From positions 2,196,019-2,225,127 of the forward strand of contig BFEA01000207.1 in the NCBI GenBank assembly GCA_003427395.1: a stretch of DNA of 29,109 nucleotides, written 5' to 3'. The position numbers were made by a program, and so were the translations under genes. Source of the stretch: Chara braunii (lineage: Eukaryota > Streptophyta > Charophyceae > Charales > Characeae). This document shows, in pieces, positions 1-8,668 of the stretch; the first letter of the stretch is position 1; each line of letters starts with the position of its first letter. A model generated the notes under the pieces. The model saw only the letters and a program-made list of their open reading frames with translations, was not told the DNA's origin and made no database searches.

Positions 1-400
1 GTAATAAAAAAAAACCGTTGGCATAAGCCAACGGTTACAGCTATGTGCCCTTGGGCACATCTTCGGGCGCCATGTGGCGCTTTTGTTCTTTATTTGTTTT
101 TATTTTATTTTTATTTTTATTTATTTTTATTTCGATTTATGCGTGTTACTGTTGCGCAGGGGCCATGCTAACCTCGCGCGCCTGATCTGGGCCGCGCGAT
201 CTCTTCGATCGGATGGCCAGATCAGATCGCGTCGGCATGAATTAACCACGGCCAGCTCCAAAAGGAGCTAGTCCAATGGTATATACCATTTCTTTGATTC
301 TATCCCGGTATCTGCCGGGTGACAGTTGAGTGTGTTATCCTACTGGGCTAGCTCCTGTTTCACACTCAACAGGAGCTGCTCTTCAATATGAAGAGCTTAG
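1..400. repeat. Cluster of perfect short stem-loops (left copy)
   Basis: Consecutive, mutually unrelated inverted repeats with perfect arms are visible: 13-22/27-36 (AACCGTTGGC, loop ATAA), 43-50/53-60 (ATGTGCCC), 67-72/75-80 (GCGCCA), 182-190/217-225 (CTGATCTGG), 254-259/264-269 (AGCTCC), a 16-bp palindrome at 275-290, 350-359/368-377 (AGCTCCTGTT) and 378-384/390-396 (GCTCTTC). An A/T-rich stretch at about 80-140 interrupts the series. No gene is supported here. The part from 255 onward has an inverted counterpart near 14760-15130; the part before 255 has no sequence match there, although the matching position (15140 onward) is also a stem-loop series. Confidence 0.8.
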
Positions 401-660
401 CCCAGGTAACATCCCTGCCTGCGGCTTTGCACGCTCCGCCCGTGTGTGGCCTAGCAGGCCTGCCCCGACTGTGGCTTAGCAGGGCTGCCCTGCCTGTGAC
501 CTGCTGGCTTACCTGCCCGTGGCCTACCCATACCGGTTAGCCGTGTGGCCGCGGCTGGGTCGGCCATCGAACCGGGTAAGTCTTGGCATTGGTCTATCGT
601 TCCCAAGGCTCGACGTCAAAACCCGCGGCATGCGTCGCGGCCCTGTACCCCGCGCAAGGC
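255..660 (-). repeat. Inverted copy of the 14760-15130 segment
   Basis: Read on the minus strand this stretch follows 14760-15130 closely. Shared landmarks include the ATGGTATATACCAT palindrome, the GGAGCTAG stem, the CTCTTCAATATGAAGAG loop, several GGCC/GCAGG-rich blocks, and a conserved block around 519-615. The same peptide frame is readable through that block in both copies. The left copy has a short insertion near 396-420, and similarity ends at about 650-660. It is best read as a fragment of the same element family (LTR or leader) in opposite orientation. Confidence 0.85.
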
Positions 661-1500
661 GGGGGAAACGAGTCTGCATGGATGGAAGAGTAGAGGAAGA
701 AGGGGGTGCGCCCGAAGGCGCGGCCACCTGTGATGGTAGGGGTGGTTGAAGGCGTAAGAGGGCGAGGTCGGCCCGGATTTGGGCAAGCTCGATCTCAAGA
801 CGGCGGACATAGATCGAGCAGGGCGTAGTCGTAGGAGGAGTGGGGGAAGTAGACGCACGAGCAGCGCGGGGCATAAGGGGGAGAGCCAGGTGGTGCGGCG
901 GTCGTGCGAAAGGGAGGGAGAAGCGGGGCACCCGAAAAAGCTGAGACCGCGGCAGCGGGTTGTGGTCCTGTGGCCGTAGTGACCGGAATCTGAGTGGGTG
1001 CGCCTGTAGAGTGAGGGATGGCCTGGCCCGTGGCGGTCGCCGCGCTAGGAGCATGGACGGTCACCAGGATGGTCGGATCGGGGGCAGCGGAGGAGGAAGC
1101 TCCGCCATGGCCACCATGTCGGAGGACGGGGAACCCGTACTGAGTGCAAGAGGAAGAGACAGAGTGGGGAGAGGAAGGACGGCTAGCGTCCTGGAGTTGC
1201 AACAAACCAGCGGCAAGAGTCGCCACCTGCGCTTGTAAGGGGGCAAGGAGGGAGGTGAAGAGGGTGTGCAGATCCCCCTAGGGCTGATGGTCCTGGTCCG
1301 CCGGCACGAGTATGGAGCCCGGTGTCGAGGTCGTCGCCGCGTCGGCGACTTGTGACACGTCGTCGACCATGGGGAGGTGACGGGCCGGACTGGAGGGGCC
1401 AGAGGAGGTCCGCGTGAGCGGAGGGCGTAGGGGGGGGTCCGCGGTAGAAAGCGACGGGCGGCGCTAGTGAGTCGAGCGCGGGCGCCCGCAAAGGGGGAAG
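660..1500 (-). pseudogene. Pro/Ala/Ser-rich coding debris, possible retroelement gag N-terminus
   Basis: The minus strand is open in long overlapping frames encoding proline-, alanine- and serine-rich sequence. One segment (about 740-815) looks like an amphipathic helix with charged heptad spacing (SIYVRRLEIELAQIRADL). This composition, followed on the minus strand by the repeat at 660-255, would suit a gag N-terminus interrupted by that repeat; the gag at 27676-28717 is cut at its own N-terminus by a repeat of the same family. This is inference only. GC-rich DNA often leaves all frames open by chance, and I see no zinc knuckle or other diagnostic motif. Confidence 0.25.
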
Positions 1501-1556
1501 GGTGGCTCGGGTCCAGGGTGCCCGAATGGAAAGGGGAAGTAGTGGGGGTTGGAGAA

Positions 1557-1592
1557 CCCTAAACCCTATAAAAACCCTAAGAAAACCCTAAC
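1557..1592. repeat. Degenerate CCCTAAA telomere-type repeats
   Basis: Four CCCTA(A) motifs are spaced by A-rich linkers, resembling the plant telomere unit CCCTAAA in a degenerate interstitial form. Two cleaner arrays lie at 4951-4971 and 5846-5874. Confidence 0.6.
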
Positions 1593-1799
1593 TGGAGTTT
1601 GAGTGGTTAGGGTAGGGTACCGGTGACCTAATCAAGAAAATAAAATAGCAACCATGGAGGGGAGGGGGGAAGGAAAAAATAAATAAACAGTGAAATTTTG
1701 AGAGAAAAATAATAAATAAATAAATAAATAATAAAAATAATTAAAGAATTAAGTAAAAAAAATGTGAAGAGAGCAATAATATTTATTTTGTTGGAATTT

Positions 1800-2125
1800 T
1801 CGACAGCATTTCCCTACCCCCCATGGGGTTAAGAGTGTGCCAAGGGGAAGGAGAGACCAAGATAAGCACACTAAGTTTCAAAATGCCGCACATTAAAAAT
1901 TTTAGAAAATAAATAAAGAAATAATAAGTAAATAAATAAAGAAAGAAATGAGGAGGTGGAGAGTGAAGAGAGACTAAGTGTTGAATTTTTCAAAAATTTT
2001 GGCAGCATTTCGTTACCCCCATGGGGTCGAAGTGTGTCGTCAAGAAGAAAGACCAAGTAAAATGAGAAAATTTCGGCAGCACTTCGTTACTCCCACGGGG
2101 TCAAAATGTGTGCCGAAAGCAAGAA
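1800..2125. repeat. Three copies of a ~55-bp unit in AT-rich DNA
   Basis: The motif gCAGCAtTTCgtTACcCCCAtGGGGT, followed by an AGtGTGtg... segment, occurs at about 1800-1860, 2001-2055 and 2074-2125. The core CCCCATGGGG is a palindrome in the first two copies and decayed in the third. A shared TGCCGCA plus AAATAAATAAA tail follows the first and third. Spacing is uneven (about 200 and 75 bp), so this is a decayed satellite or a repeated internal part of a transposon. The surrounding 1600-2250 is AT-rich and has no supported gene. Confidence 0.65.
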
Positions 2126-2224
2126 TGACAAACTCCTAATCAGATTTAAGGGTGCCGCAAAGAAATTCGAATTTTCAGAATAAATAAAAATAAAATGAAA
2201 TAAATCAGAAAATGAGAAAAGAAG

Positions 2225-2660
2225 GTGGGGATTCTGGGGAATAAGATAATTCAAATTTTTGGAAAAAAAAGGAAATATAAATCAAAAGAAAGATAAAAAG
2301 AAGAAAAACAGAAAAATTTCGAAGTTGGGGGGGAGGGGGATGAAAAAGTGAAGGAGAAAAGAGGGAAATAGGTGAGAGAGAGAAAAAGAGTGAAGGGGGA
2401 GATGGGGGAAGTGATGGGGTTGTCGTTAGGGGAGAGAAGGGGGTAGATGAGGGTGAGAGAATGAAAGAAATAGGGACGGGAAAGGTGAGGAGGGGTAGAA
2501 GAGATTAGTAGAAGATGGTGAGTGGAGAAAGGGGGAGAGAAAAAGGGTTGTGGAAGATGAGTGAAGAGGGAGGTAGAAGGAGGGAGTAGTGTTAGGGTGT
2601 ATGAGTAATGATGTGGGGGGGGGAGAGAGAAGGGGTTGGGGGAGAGTAGGTTAGTGGGTA
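2225..2660 (+). repeat. Long purine-rich (GA) tract
   Basis: The plus strand is overwhelmingly A and G for about 430 bases, first A-rich (to about 2320) and then GGGAGA-rich. The minus strand is open across it, but only because it is a pyrimidine run giving Ser/Pro/Leu/Phe; I do not regard that as a gene. 2680-3260 downstream contains no supported gene either. Confidence 0.8.
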
Positions 2661-3269
2661 GGATGGTGATACCAAGCTCTTGGGTGGCCAAGAGCGGAGC
2701 ACTACCAAAATCCACAGGATCTTGACCTTCAAGATGCTGCTGGCCTGCTGCCGCAGCAATAGAAGACAATGATGATGATGTTTCAGGGTTGGCCGAGATC
2801 TTGATCAGCCACCCTACTGCCACAGTTGCACAGCCCCCTAGCCAGGGGGGATCTTGAACTGCTGCCAAACTGTTGCTGCAGCAGTGGAAAAATAGTGAAG
2901 AACGCGCATGCGTGTGCGTGTGCGGCGGCCACCGTCTCTCTTTTCTCGCCACGTGTCGCTTCTTCCCTCCTGTACCTTTCATCACGTTTTTCCGCTTTTT
3001 TTTCACTGGAAATGGCCGGAAAACAGCCAAAAAAAACAGTGTCGGGTTTGCAGTTCTTTCCTGCTATGCGGTGTGGTGGGTGGGAGTGGGGAATGTTCCC
3101 CCTCCGATACCAGTGTGGCGGACCCACCGGGTGAGATGCTCCGCCTGGGATAGAGATGGAGATGGAGGATGAGGGTGGAGCAACATGGCACAGTGCAACT
3201 CCCACGTGAACTCCAACGCACGTACTCCAAACTGTGTGAATGTAGAATGATGCAAATTACAGACTCTGG

Positions 3270-3403
3270 CTGGGGTATACCCCAGCGGACTGACTGGACT
3301 GGACTGGACTGGCTGGTACCGACAGAGGTACCGGCCTGAACTGGACTACCCCGAATACAACACAGGCCTGTGAGAACAGGCCAAAGGGCTGGTCTCACAG
3401 GCC
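3270..3403. repeat. 16-bp palindrome, (ACTGG)n microsatellite and 11-bp stem
   Basis: CTGGGGTATACCCCAG (3270-3285) is a perfect palindrome. It is followed by an ACTGG microsatellite at about 3291-3310. GGCCTGTGAGA (3365-3375) is perfectly complementary to 3393-3403 across a 17-nt loop. No gene is visible here. Confidence 0.85.
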
Positions 3404-3612
3404 AACCAGAGGTCCGCTACACCTGCCCACCCGGAAAAGGTTTCTCGTCAGTGGGTCGTCCGGGCACTATGGCCAGTGACCCGTTGTCAGCGCCCTCCAG
3501 TCCCATGGCCAGTCGGTACCAGGGACCGTCTGCTGCCATATTCTGTCCCACCATCGCCACAGTAGCACTGATGATGGGCACTGCAGAAAGAAGTGCTCGA
3601 TTAACTCACTCA

Positions 3613-3706
3613 CTCTTTGAAATTCACGGTGGGTAACTCTGTAGACATTTCGTGCACTCCTCTTTGAAATTCACGGTGGGTAACTCTGTAGACATTTCGT
3701 GCACTA
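3613..3706. repeat. Exact 47-bp tandem duplication
   Basis: The unit beginning CTCTTTGAAATTCACGG and ending TTTCGTGCACT occurs at 3613-3658 and again at 3660-3705 with no visible difference, so the duplication is recent. Confidence 0.95.
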
Positions 3707-4780
3707 AGGCAGCGCCCGTCCCTGCTGCTCCAGCCTGGTGTGGTTGATCAGCCAATCGTTAGTCGGAAGGCATCAGTGGGCCACCTGCCACTGCAGCGAT
3801 GAGATCTTGGCCGGCCACAATTTGGCTTCGCGAAACCAGTGAATGGGACGCAGGGTACTCTGATCAATGTTGAAATGGTGTTGCTACCTGTTGCAGATTG
3901 TGTCCCGCAGCTCTTTTTTGGGTCTCAACATACGGTACGCTGTTTTCACCTTCATGTCACCAAGGCTCAAAGGCCGTTGTGCAGTCCTTGCTCTCCCCGG
4001 CTTCCACTGCCATTACCGGGGGTCAAAGGGCAGGTCCGCTATTGGCGTCATCGGCCGAAACGAACTCTGTTCCCCTCCATCTGTATGACCCTAATACGAA
4101 ATACCTCAGCCTTGCGGACTCAGGTAAAAGGCTGCCTACTCCCCATCCGGATGTCCTCCCTCCCCAACGTATATCTCTCAACCAGCACCTTGTTACCACC
4201 CACCATGTGTACCATCCAACCAAACCCGGGGTGCTAGGGAGTCCCACCCAGTCTCCTTCCTTCAAAACCGGGCCCCTTCTTTGGACTACTACTACTACTA
4301 CTAGTTCCTGTGACTGACTTGCTGTGCTTGGAAACTTTTTGGATGCTTCCCTGGATGTTCTTTTACATCCTTTACCGGGTCAATATTATCGAGAAGGCTT
4401 TTCCTTGACTTCGTGACAGCCCGGTGCAGGTGGTGGCTTCCTGCTGCTCAGGGTTGTTTACTGGAAGCAGGGAAGAACATACCGTTCTGCAGCTGTCAAC
4501 GACATCCAAGAGACACGGACAGCTATGTAAAGCTCAGTGGCTGGCCTACTCAACTTGAGGTTGAGTCCTTTCTATCTTAAGTGCTAACACTGCTTAGCCA
4601 AAAGTGGCTGCAACGATGCCAAAGTTGGATCACAAAAATCAGGTGCAGCAGAATAACTATCTCGAGCTTGCTGAATAATAAGTATTAATAACAACTAGAA
4701 GAAGGGAAACGAACTCCATAACAGGAACTTCCGTTACGACGGCACCCTCACACTGCAAGCTCATTCAGTTTTTTTTTTTT
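3707..4780. other. Intergenic stretch, no gene recognised
   Basis: Short open frames exist on both strands around 3840-4320, but none shows a recognisable motif or family. A short CTA microsatellite lies near 4286-4302. Sequence from about 4320 to 4780 is unremarkable apart from a T-run near 4770. Confidence 0.5.
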
Positions 4781-4783
4781 AAA

Positions 4784-4903
4784 ACAGGTCCTTGTGGTCC
4801 TGGCTCCATTTCCATTCTGGGAAGCATCAGTCCGGTTCCTATTCGACCGGCAAGTCATGGGACTATTACATCATAGAACTCACCCACACTTCCTTCCGTC
4901 TGG
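4784..4903. repeat. Direct repeat, copy 1 (copy 2 at about 5513-5610)
   Basis: Both copies start just after a T-rich run with AAAACAGGTCCTT, run through GGCTCCATTTCCATTCTGG and GCATCAGTCCGGTTCCTATT, and end with CTTCCTTCC.TCTGG. Copy 1 carries about 25 extra bases near 4840-4865. The terminal CTTCCTTCCATCTGG motif recurs at about 5930-5944 inside the LINE 3' region, so these appear to be pieces of a LINE 3' end. Confidence 0.85.
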
Positions 4904-4950
4904 TGGCAGCCGGTGGTTCACATGGAACACATGGAAAAGGATTAATCTTC

Positions 4951-4971
4951 TTTAGGGTTTAGGGTTTAGGG
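4951..4971 (+). repeat. Telomere-type array (TTTAGGG)3
   Basis: Three perfect TTTAGGG units, the plant-type telomere repeat, sit directly after a segment resembling the 3' end of the LINE in plus orientation. Their orientation is opposite to the array at 5846-5874. Confidence 0.9.
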
Positions 4972-5845
4972 CTGAGGGTTGGGGCATAAACAAGACAAGC
5001 AGGGGCTAAAATTCAAAAGAGGTCACAATGCCTAGCTGTAGGGCTTAGGCTTTTGACAGCATTGGTAGCAGATGTTGCTTCGTAGACCTTTCTTGCTCTA
5101 CACGTTTTATCTGACAGGTTATTATAGTAATCCTGAGAGGAAAGGTGTAAACAGGGCAAGCTGACAGTCAATCCTCCTCGTTGTTGGAGTAATCAATGCT
5201 GATCAGGGTTCCTTCTGCAAGCTCATTCGTGGGCCACACTACAAAGAAAATAAGATTAATCACAGCTCTGACACCTTAAAGATTGGATAGAAGGATTACC
5301 AATTGCAAGAATCATTAGTTGGGTCGTTAATTCCCAAACAAAAGAAAGGCCTCAATCATTTGCAATTTAAAGGGACAGAAGTGTGACTGAGCTGTTGTAA
5401 GAAAAGATCATTGATGCAGATTCCACCCGGAACCACCAAGAGCCCCCAGTAGCTCGCTATAGGACTACCAAAGTGTCTGTGCTGACCTTTTTTCTTTTTT
5501 CTTTTTTTTCCCCATAAAACAGGTCCTTATGGCCCTGGCTCCATTTCCATTCTGGGGAGCATCAGTCCGGTTCCTATTACATCATGAACACACATACGCT
5601 TCCTTCCATCTGGCTGAAGGAACCCTGACCAGCATTGATTACTCCAGCATCGTGGAGGCTTGACTGTCAGCTTGCCATTCTTCTCCCTTTCCTCTTAGGT
5701 CCACTATAATGGCCTGTCAGATAAAACATAAATGGCAAGAAAGGCCTGGAAGCTACAAATGCTGCCGATTCTGTCTAAACTCTGATCCCCGCCCATGTGC
5801 CTCGTGAGATTCCTACCATTCTGATCCCTGTTTGCCTTGATTGTC
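4972..5845. repeat. Foldback segment with ~170-bp imperfect inverted repeats
   Basis: The minus strand of 5040-5215 aligns with the plus strand of 5618-5775. Shared blocks include GAAGGAACCCTGA.CAGCAT, TTGATTACTCCA, GACTGTCAGCTTGCC, CCTGTCAGATAAAAC and GCAAGAAAGG. The similarity continues outward to a CCTG(C/T)TTG(T/C)CTTG(T/A)TT motif just before each telomere-type array, so both arms end in the array at the same relative position. About 400 bp of unique sequence lies between the arms. No protein is encoded here, so this is a non-autonomous foldback or two inverted copies of a LINE-derived segment. Confidence 0.75.
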
Positions 5846-5874
5846 TAAACCCTAAACCCTAAACCCTAAACCCT
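5846..5874 (-). repeat. Telomere-type array (CCCTAAA)4
   Basis: Four perfect TAAACCC units plus a T, immediately beyond the 3' region of the minus-strand LINE. On the LINE's sense strand the order is LINE 3' sequence, then GGGTTTAGGGTTTAGGG. Confidence 0.95.
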
Positions 5875-6005
5875 CAGCTATATTTTGAAGAGATTCGTCA
5901 GTTCCTTTATGGAACACACTCGCACTTCCTTCCATCTGGATGAGGAAGCCCCGGACAGCATGATTACACCAGTAACATGGAGGAATGGCTGTCAGCTTAA
6001 CTGAG

Positions 6006-6868
6006 TTAACTCTCTTCCCCTGATAAATGATAAGGATCAGCCTGTAGGATTTGACTGCCCCGTGCTCTCTGAAGTGGACAGGAGTTGTGCCAGTCTTTCC
6101 ACCTGAGGTGAAGTCCTTGAATAAACGCCACCTTTCCATTAACCAGCCATACTTTCATGAATTTTGTCAGAATCTCTTGCTGCTTCTCCTGATTCTCCTG
6201 AGCTTGAATCCTGACTTTCTTCCATTGGGACGAGACTTCAGTCTCTATTAAAGATTTGGTCGTTGCCCATACCTTTTCACATGGATTGCTGGAGTTGCCC
6301 AAAGTTCTGCTGCATCTTTCCTTCCATATGACCCAGAGTGTCACCTTTCGAATCATGCCAGTCCAGATGCTCTCTGACTTGTTGAAGTCAGTAGGAATGT
6401 TGGTCCATAGGAGTAGTTGGATTGGGTGTTTGGGGAAAGGAGAAGAAAATAGGTAGTTCCACAGAGCGGATGCCCTTGCCCAGTAGTCAGTAGCTTCCGT
6501 ACATGTGATCAGGCAGTGTGTGATGTTTTCCTGTTCATTGTCTGAGCATACTACACAGAGATCGGAGCTGTTCAGGTCATTTTTTCTCCTTCTGATGTGT
6601 AGCCAACTGTTCACAGGTCGTGCAGTGTAAGCAATGAGCCACTGCAGGCTTCTTATTTTGACCGGGCGTATTGATTTATAATTCTTCCAGGCATTTTGGA
6701 TATTTGCTCTGCTTCCTGGCCCAATATTTTGTTCCACCTAACTTTAATCACCAGGTCTGGGTCTTTCGTCTTTAGCAGCATTCTGTAGCCCATTTTGACT
6801 GTGTATTGTGTGATCTGAATGGGTGTTTTGAAGAGTCTGTTGTTACCTGGACGACCATGCCCACTCAT
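6006..6868 (-). pseudogene. LINE zf-RVT zinc-binding domain and C-terminus
   Basis: The first part, KMGYRMLLKTKDPDL.IKVRWNKILG, matches the usual entry into the zf-RVT domain of plant L1-type LINEs. After a frameshift near 6720, IRSLQWLIAYTARPVNSWLHIRR leads to CVVCSDNEQENITHCLITC, a C-x2-C...H-x3-C arrangement typical of this RNA-binding finger. The tail is charged, contains WVIWKERCSRTL, and ends near 6006. The 3' untranslated region follows to 5875. Confidence 0.85.
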
Positions 6869-6887
6869 CTGGGTCGAACTCTAATTC

Positions 6888-6993
6888 TTGGATTGCTGTT
6901 TCAATTTGGAAGATTACCTTTGGCCAACTGCCTAATACTCTTGGATTGCTGTTTCAATTTGGAAGATTACCTTTGGCCAACTGCCTAATACTC
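6888..6993. repeat. 53-bp tandem duplication inside the LINE
   Basis: The unit starting CTTGGATTGCTGTTTCAATT is present at 6888-6940 and again, apparently identical, at 6941-6993. Because 53 is not divisible by three, it shifts the LINE reading frame. Confidence 0.95.
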
Positions 6994-7610
6994 TTACTTT
7001 TCGAAGCGTAAAAGAGCTCAGGATTGACTGTTGTGGGTCTGTGTTGTAGATGGACGGGGATTTGGGATTGGTTAGGTCTATCGGGAATGAGGTGAATACC
7101 CCCGAGAGGTCTGATCCCGGGGCCCTGTGGGAGAATTGATATGCCCTTGCAGGTACCGTCTCCTGTGTCAGAACTCCCCACTCGCCTGGCTTCCAAGAGA
7201 ATTCCTCTTTGAGTAAGTCCTTCCATCCATCCGGGATACTATTAATGACTGTTGGCAGGTTTTCATCTTTGCTGTGGCAACCCTTCAGGAGTGATTTGAT
7301 TGTTTCCTCGTCAATCCAGTCCTTTCTGTCTTCATCCCCGATGTGATTGACTCTCCATACTCCGTGCGTGATCCATGAGAGCCATCGCTGGCCGCTTGAA
7401 AGTGAGAGTGAGTGAGTGCCTGTGTCTCTCACACATGGGTTTCCAAACAGGGGTTGGCGCAACACTTCATCCTTAGATTTGGGCTTCTTGTTCTTTTTTA
7501 ACATAATTTCCCTCCATATATGCATAAGAGCAGTCCAGTAAGGGGTAGGGGGCCACGACTCGTTCAGTGAGGCATTTGCTGATCGTCTCCTGCGGCCAGT
7601 CTTTGGAGTT
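6932..7610 (-). pseudogene. LINE connection region, second part
   Basis: An open stretch links the RT thumb to the zinc-binding domain. It includes a WTALMHIWREIM segment near its start and a W-rich region with KDLLKEEFSWKPGEWG further on. No catalytic motif is expected in this part. A TGA near 7610, within NKE*TPKTG, may replace a tryptophan. The frame is ended by the 53-bp duplication at 6888-6993, which is not a multiple of three. Confidence 0.7.
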
Positions 7611-7623
7611 CACTCCTTGTTCA

Positions 7624-8013
7624 TTACCAGAAGAGGCCTGACATGTTGGTTGGACTGTCGATAGGAGCTATTGCTCTGATGCTGTCTACTGCTAATTTAT
7701 GCCATGCCAGTCTGGGTTGGGTTAGCAGCTTAATGATCCACTTGATCTGAAGAGCTTTAGTTTCCTGCTTCGGGTCGATGATTCCTAGACCCCCCTTAGA
7801 TGGCCTTCTTGTTATGTAATGCCAGGCTATCTTGGGTATGTATTTAGCTTTGTTAGGATCGCCTGACCAGAGGTATGCCCTGACTCTGCGGTTCAGTTCC
7901 TTGGTCGTGTGATCAGGTATAGTCCAAATGGAGGCAATATACCACATCATGGAGAAGATAGATGTGTTGATGGCTAGGGCCCTTCCTAGCAATGATGTAA
8001 ACGTATTCCGCCA
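7624..8013 (-). pseudogene. LINE RT thumb/connection region
   Basis: This continues in the same frame as the RT piece upstream. It contains the typical plant-LINE post-RT segment: LLGRALAINTSIFSMMWY, then a basic helix, YLWSGD, and RPSKGGLGIIDP with the conserved W/L-rich KALQIKWI. The frame closes at TAA (7624-7626). The next recognisable sequence (7525 and below) is in another frame, so a frameshift lies at about 7600-7625. Confidence 0.85.
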
Positions 8014-8575
8014 TCATCCCAGTCTGTTAATTTGCTTAGTTAGCATGTTTTGTGCCATTCGTGGAGCGGGGCCATCCTTAGTTACCAGAATTCCCAGGTA
8101 TCTTGTCGGCTCCTCCGTTTTTTCCCACGTCATGTCGGCTTCAGGACCTTCCATCCTCGGTTTTTCTTCCTCTGCAAGCCACCAGCCTATTATTTTTTTC
8201 CAATTGATTTTCATTTCAGAGGCCAGCCTGAAAGCTTCCATTGCTCTGACAAGCGCTTTCACCGAGGAATCCGAAGCTCTTATAAGGACCGTGAGGTCAT
8301 CAGCAAACATTATGACTGTTGGGAATTGGATATGGTGATGGGTACCGACATTAATTTCCGGCAATCTTTGCATTGCGGGGTCTTTGCGTAAGAAGAACGC
8401 AATAGCTTCCATTACAAATAGAAAGATTGGTGGAGCAAGGGGGTCCCCCTGTTGCACAGATATTGAGACTGGGTAGGGTTCAGACAGAAGACCGTTGACC
8501 TGGATGCATCCTGATGCATCGTTATAGAGGACTCTGAAACATTTTCTGAAGTTGGGTACCATTTGGTCCATTTCT
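8014..8575 (-). pseudogene. LINE reverse transcriptase, palm region (partial)
   Basis: This encodes the C-terminal part of a non-LTR retrotransposon reverse transcriptase, the enzyme that copies LINE RNA at nicked target DNA. Visible motifs in order are a VQQGDPLAPPIFLFVME block (RT motif 4/B region), FADD (catalytic aspartates, about 60 residues further on) and a YLGILVTKDG block (motif E/thumb). The first catalytic motif and the fingers are absent because of the 5' truncation. The frame ends at a TGA (8014-8016) where a tryptophan would suit the family (LG*WRNTF), so a TGG-to-TGA change is likely, and the same frame continues into the next piece. Confidence 0.9.
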
Positions 8576-8644
8576 TAAATTTCTGAAAATTCTCTGAATG
8601 CAAATTTTCATTCAAGTACACTTTTGCCTCACAGTTCACCCTGC

Positions 8645-8668
8645 TTTTTTTTTTTTTTTTTTTTTTTT
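8645..8668 (-). repeat. 24-nt poly-T run, possible poly-A tail of a minus-strand retrocopy
   Basis: An uninterrupted T24 run lies just beyond the 5' truncation point of the LINE. It could be the poly-A tail of a retrocopy on the minus strand covering sequence above 8669, but no coding or SINE sequence next to it is recognisable, so it may be a simple homopolymer. Confidence 0.6.

Larger units (their letters stand above)
5875..8575 (-). mobile_element. 5'-truncated L1-type LINE, decayed
   Basis: In sense order on the minus strand it carries the second half of a non-LTR reverse transcriptase, a long connection region, a zf-RVT-type zinc-binding domain and a 3' untranslated region ending in telomere-type repeats. 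The endonuclease, ORF1 and first half of RT are missing: homology-like sequence stops at about 8575 where AT-rich unrelated DNA begins, the usual 5' truncation from incomplete target-primed reverse transcription. The ORF is broken by a TGA at 8014-8016, a frameshift near 7600-7620, a 53-bp tandem duplication at 6888-6993 and a frameshift near 6720. I could not find target-site duplications by eye. Confidence 0.85.

Noticed and set aside
1-400. CRISPR-like array of dyads
   Set aside because: Stems differ from each other, there are no identical direct repeats with regular spacers, and the genome is evidently eukaryotic.
519-749. A peptide frame shared between 519-615 and the minus strand near 14800-14900
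   Set aside because: The shared translation follows from homologous non-coding DNA; the frame diverges at the end of the repeat and has no known motif.
2251-3030. A 259-codon minus-strand open frame rich in Ser, Pro, Leu and Phe
   Set aside because: It is the pyrimidine strand of the GA tract and owes its openness to composition; no domain, and the composition changes abruptly where the tract ends.
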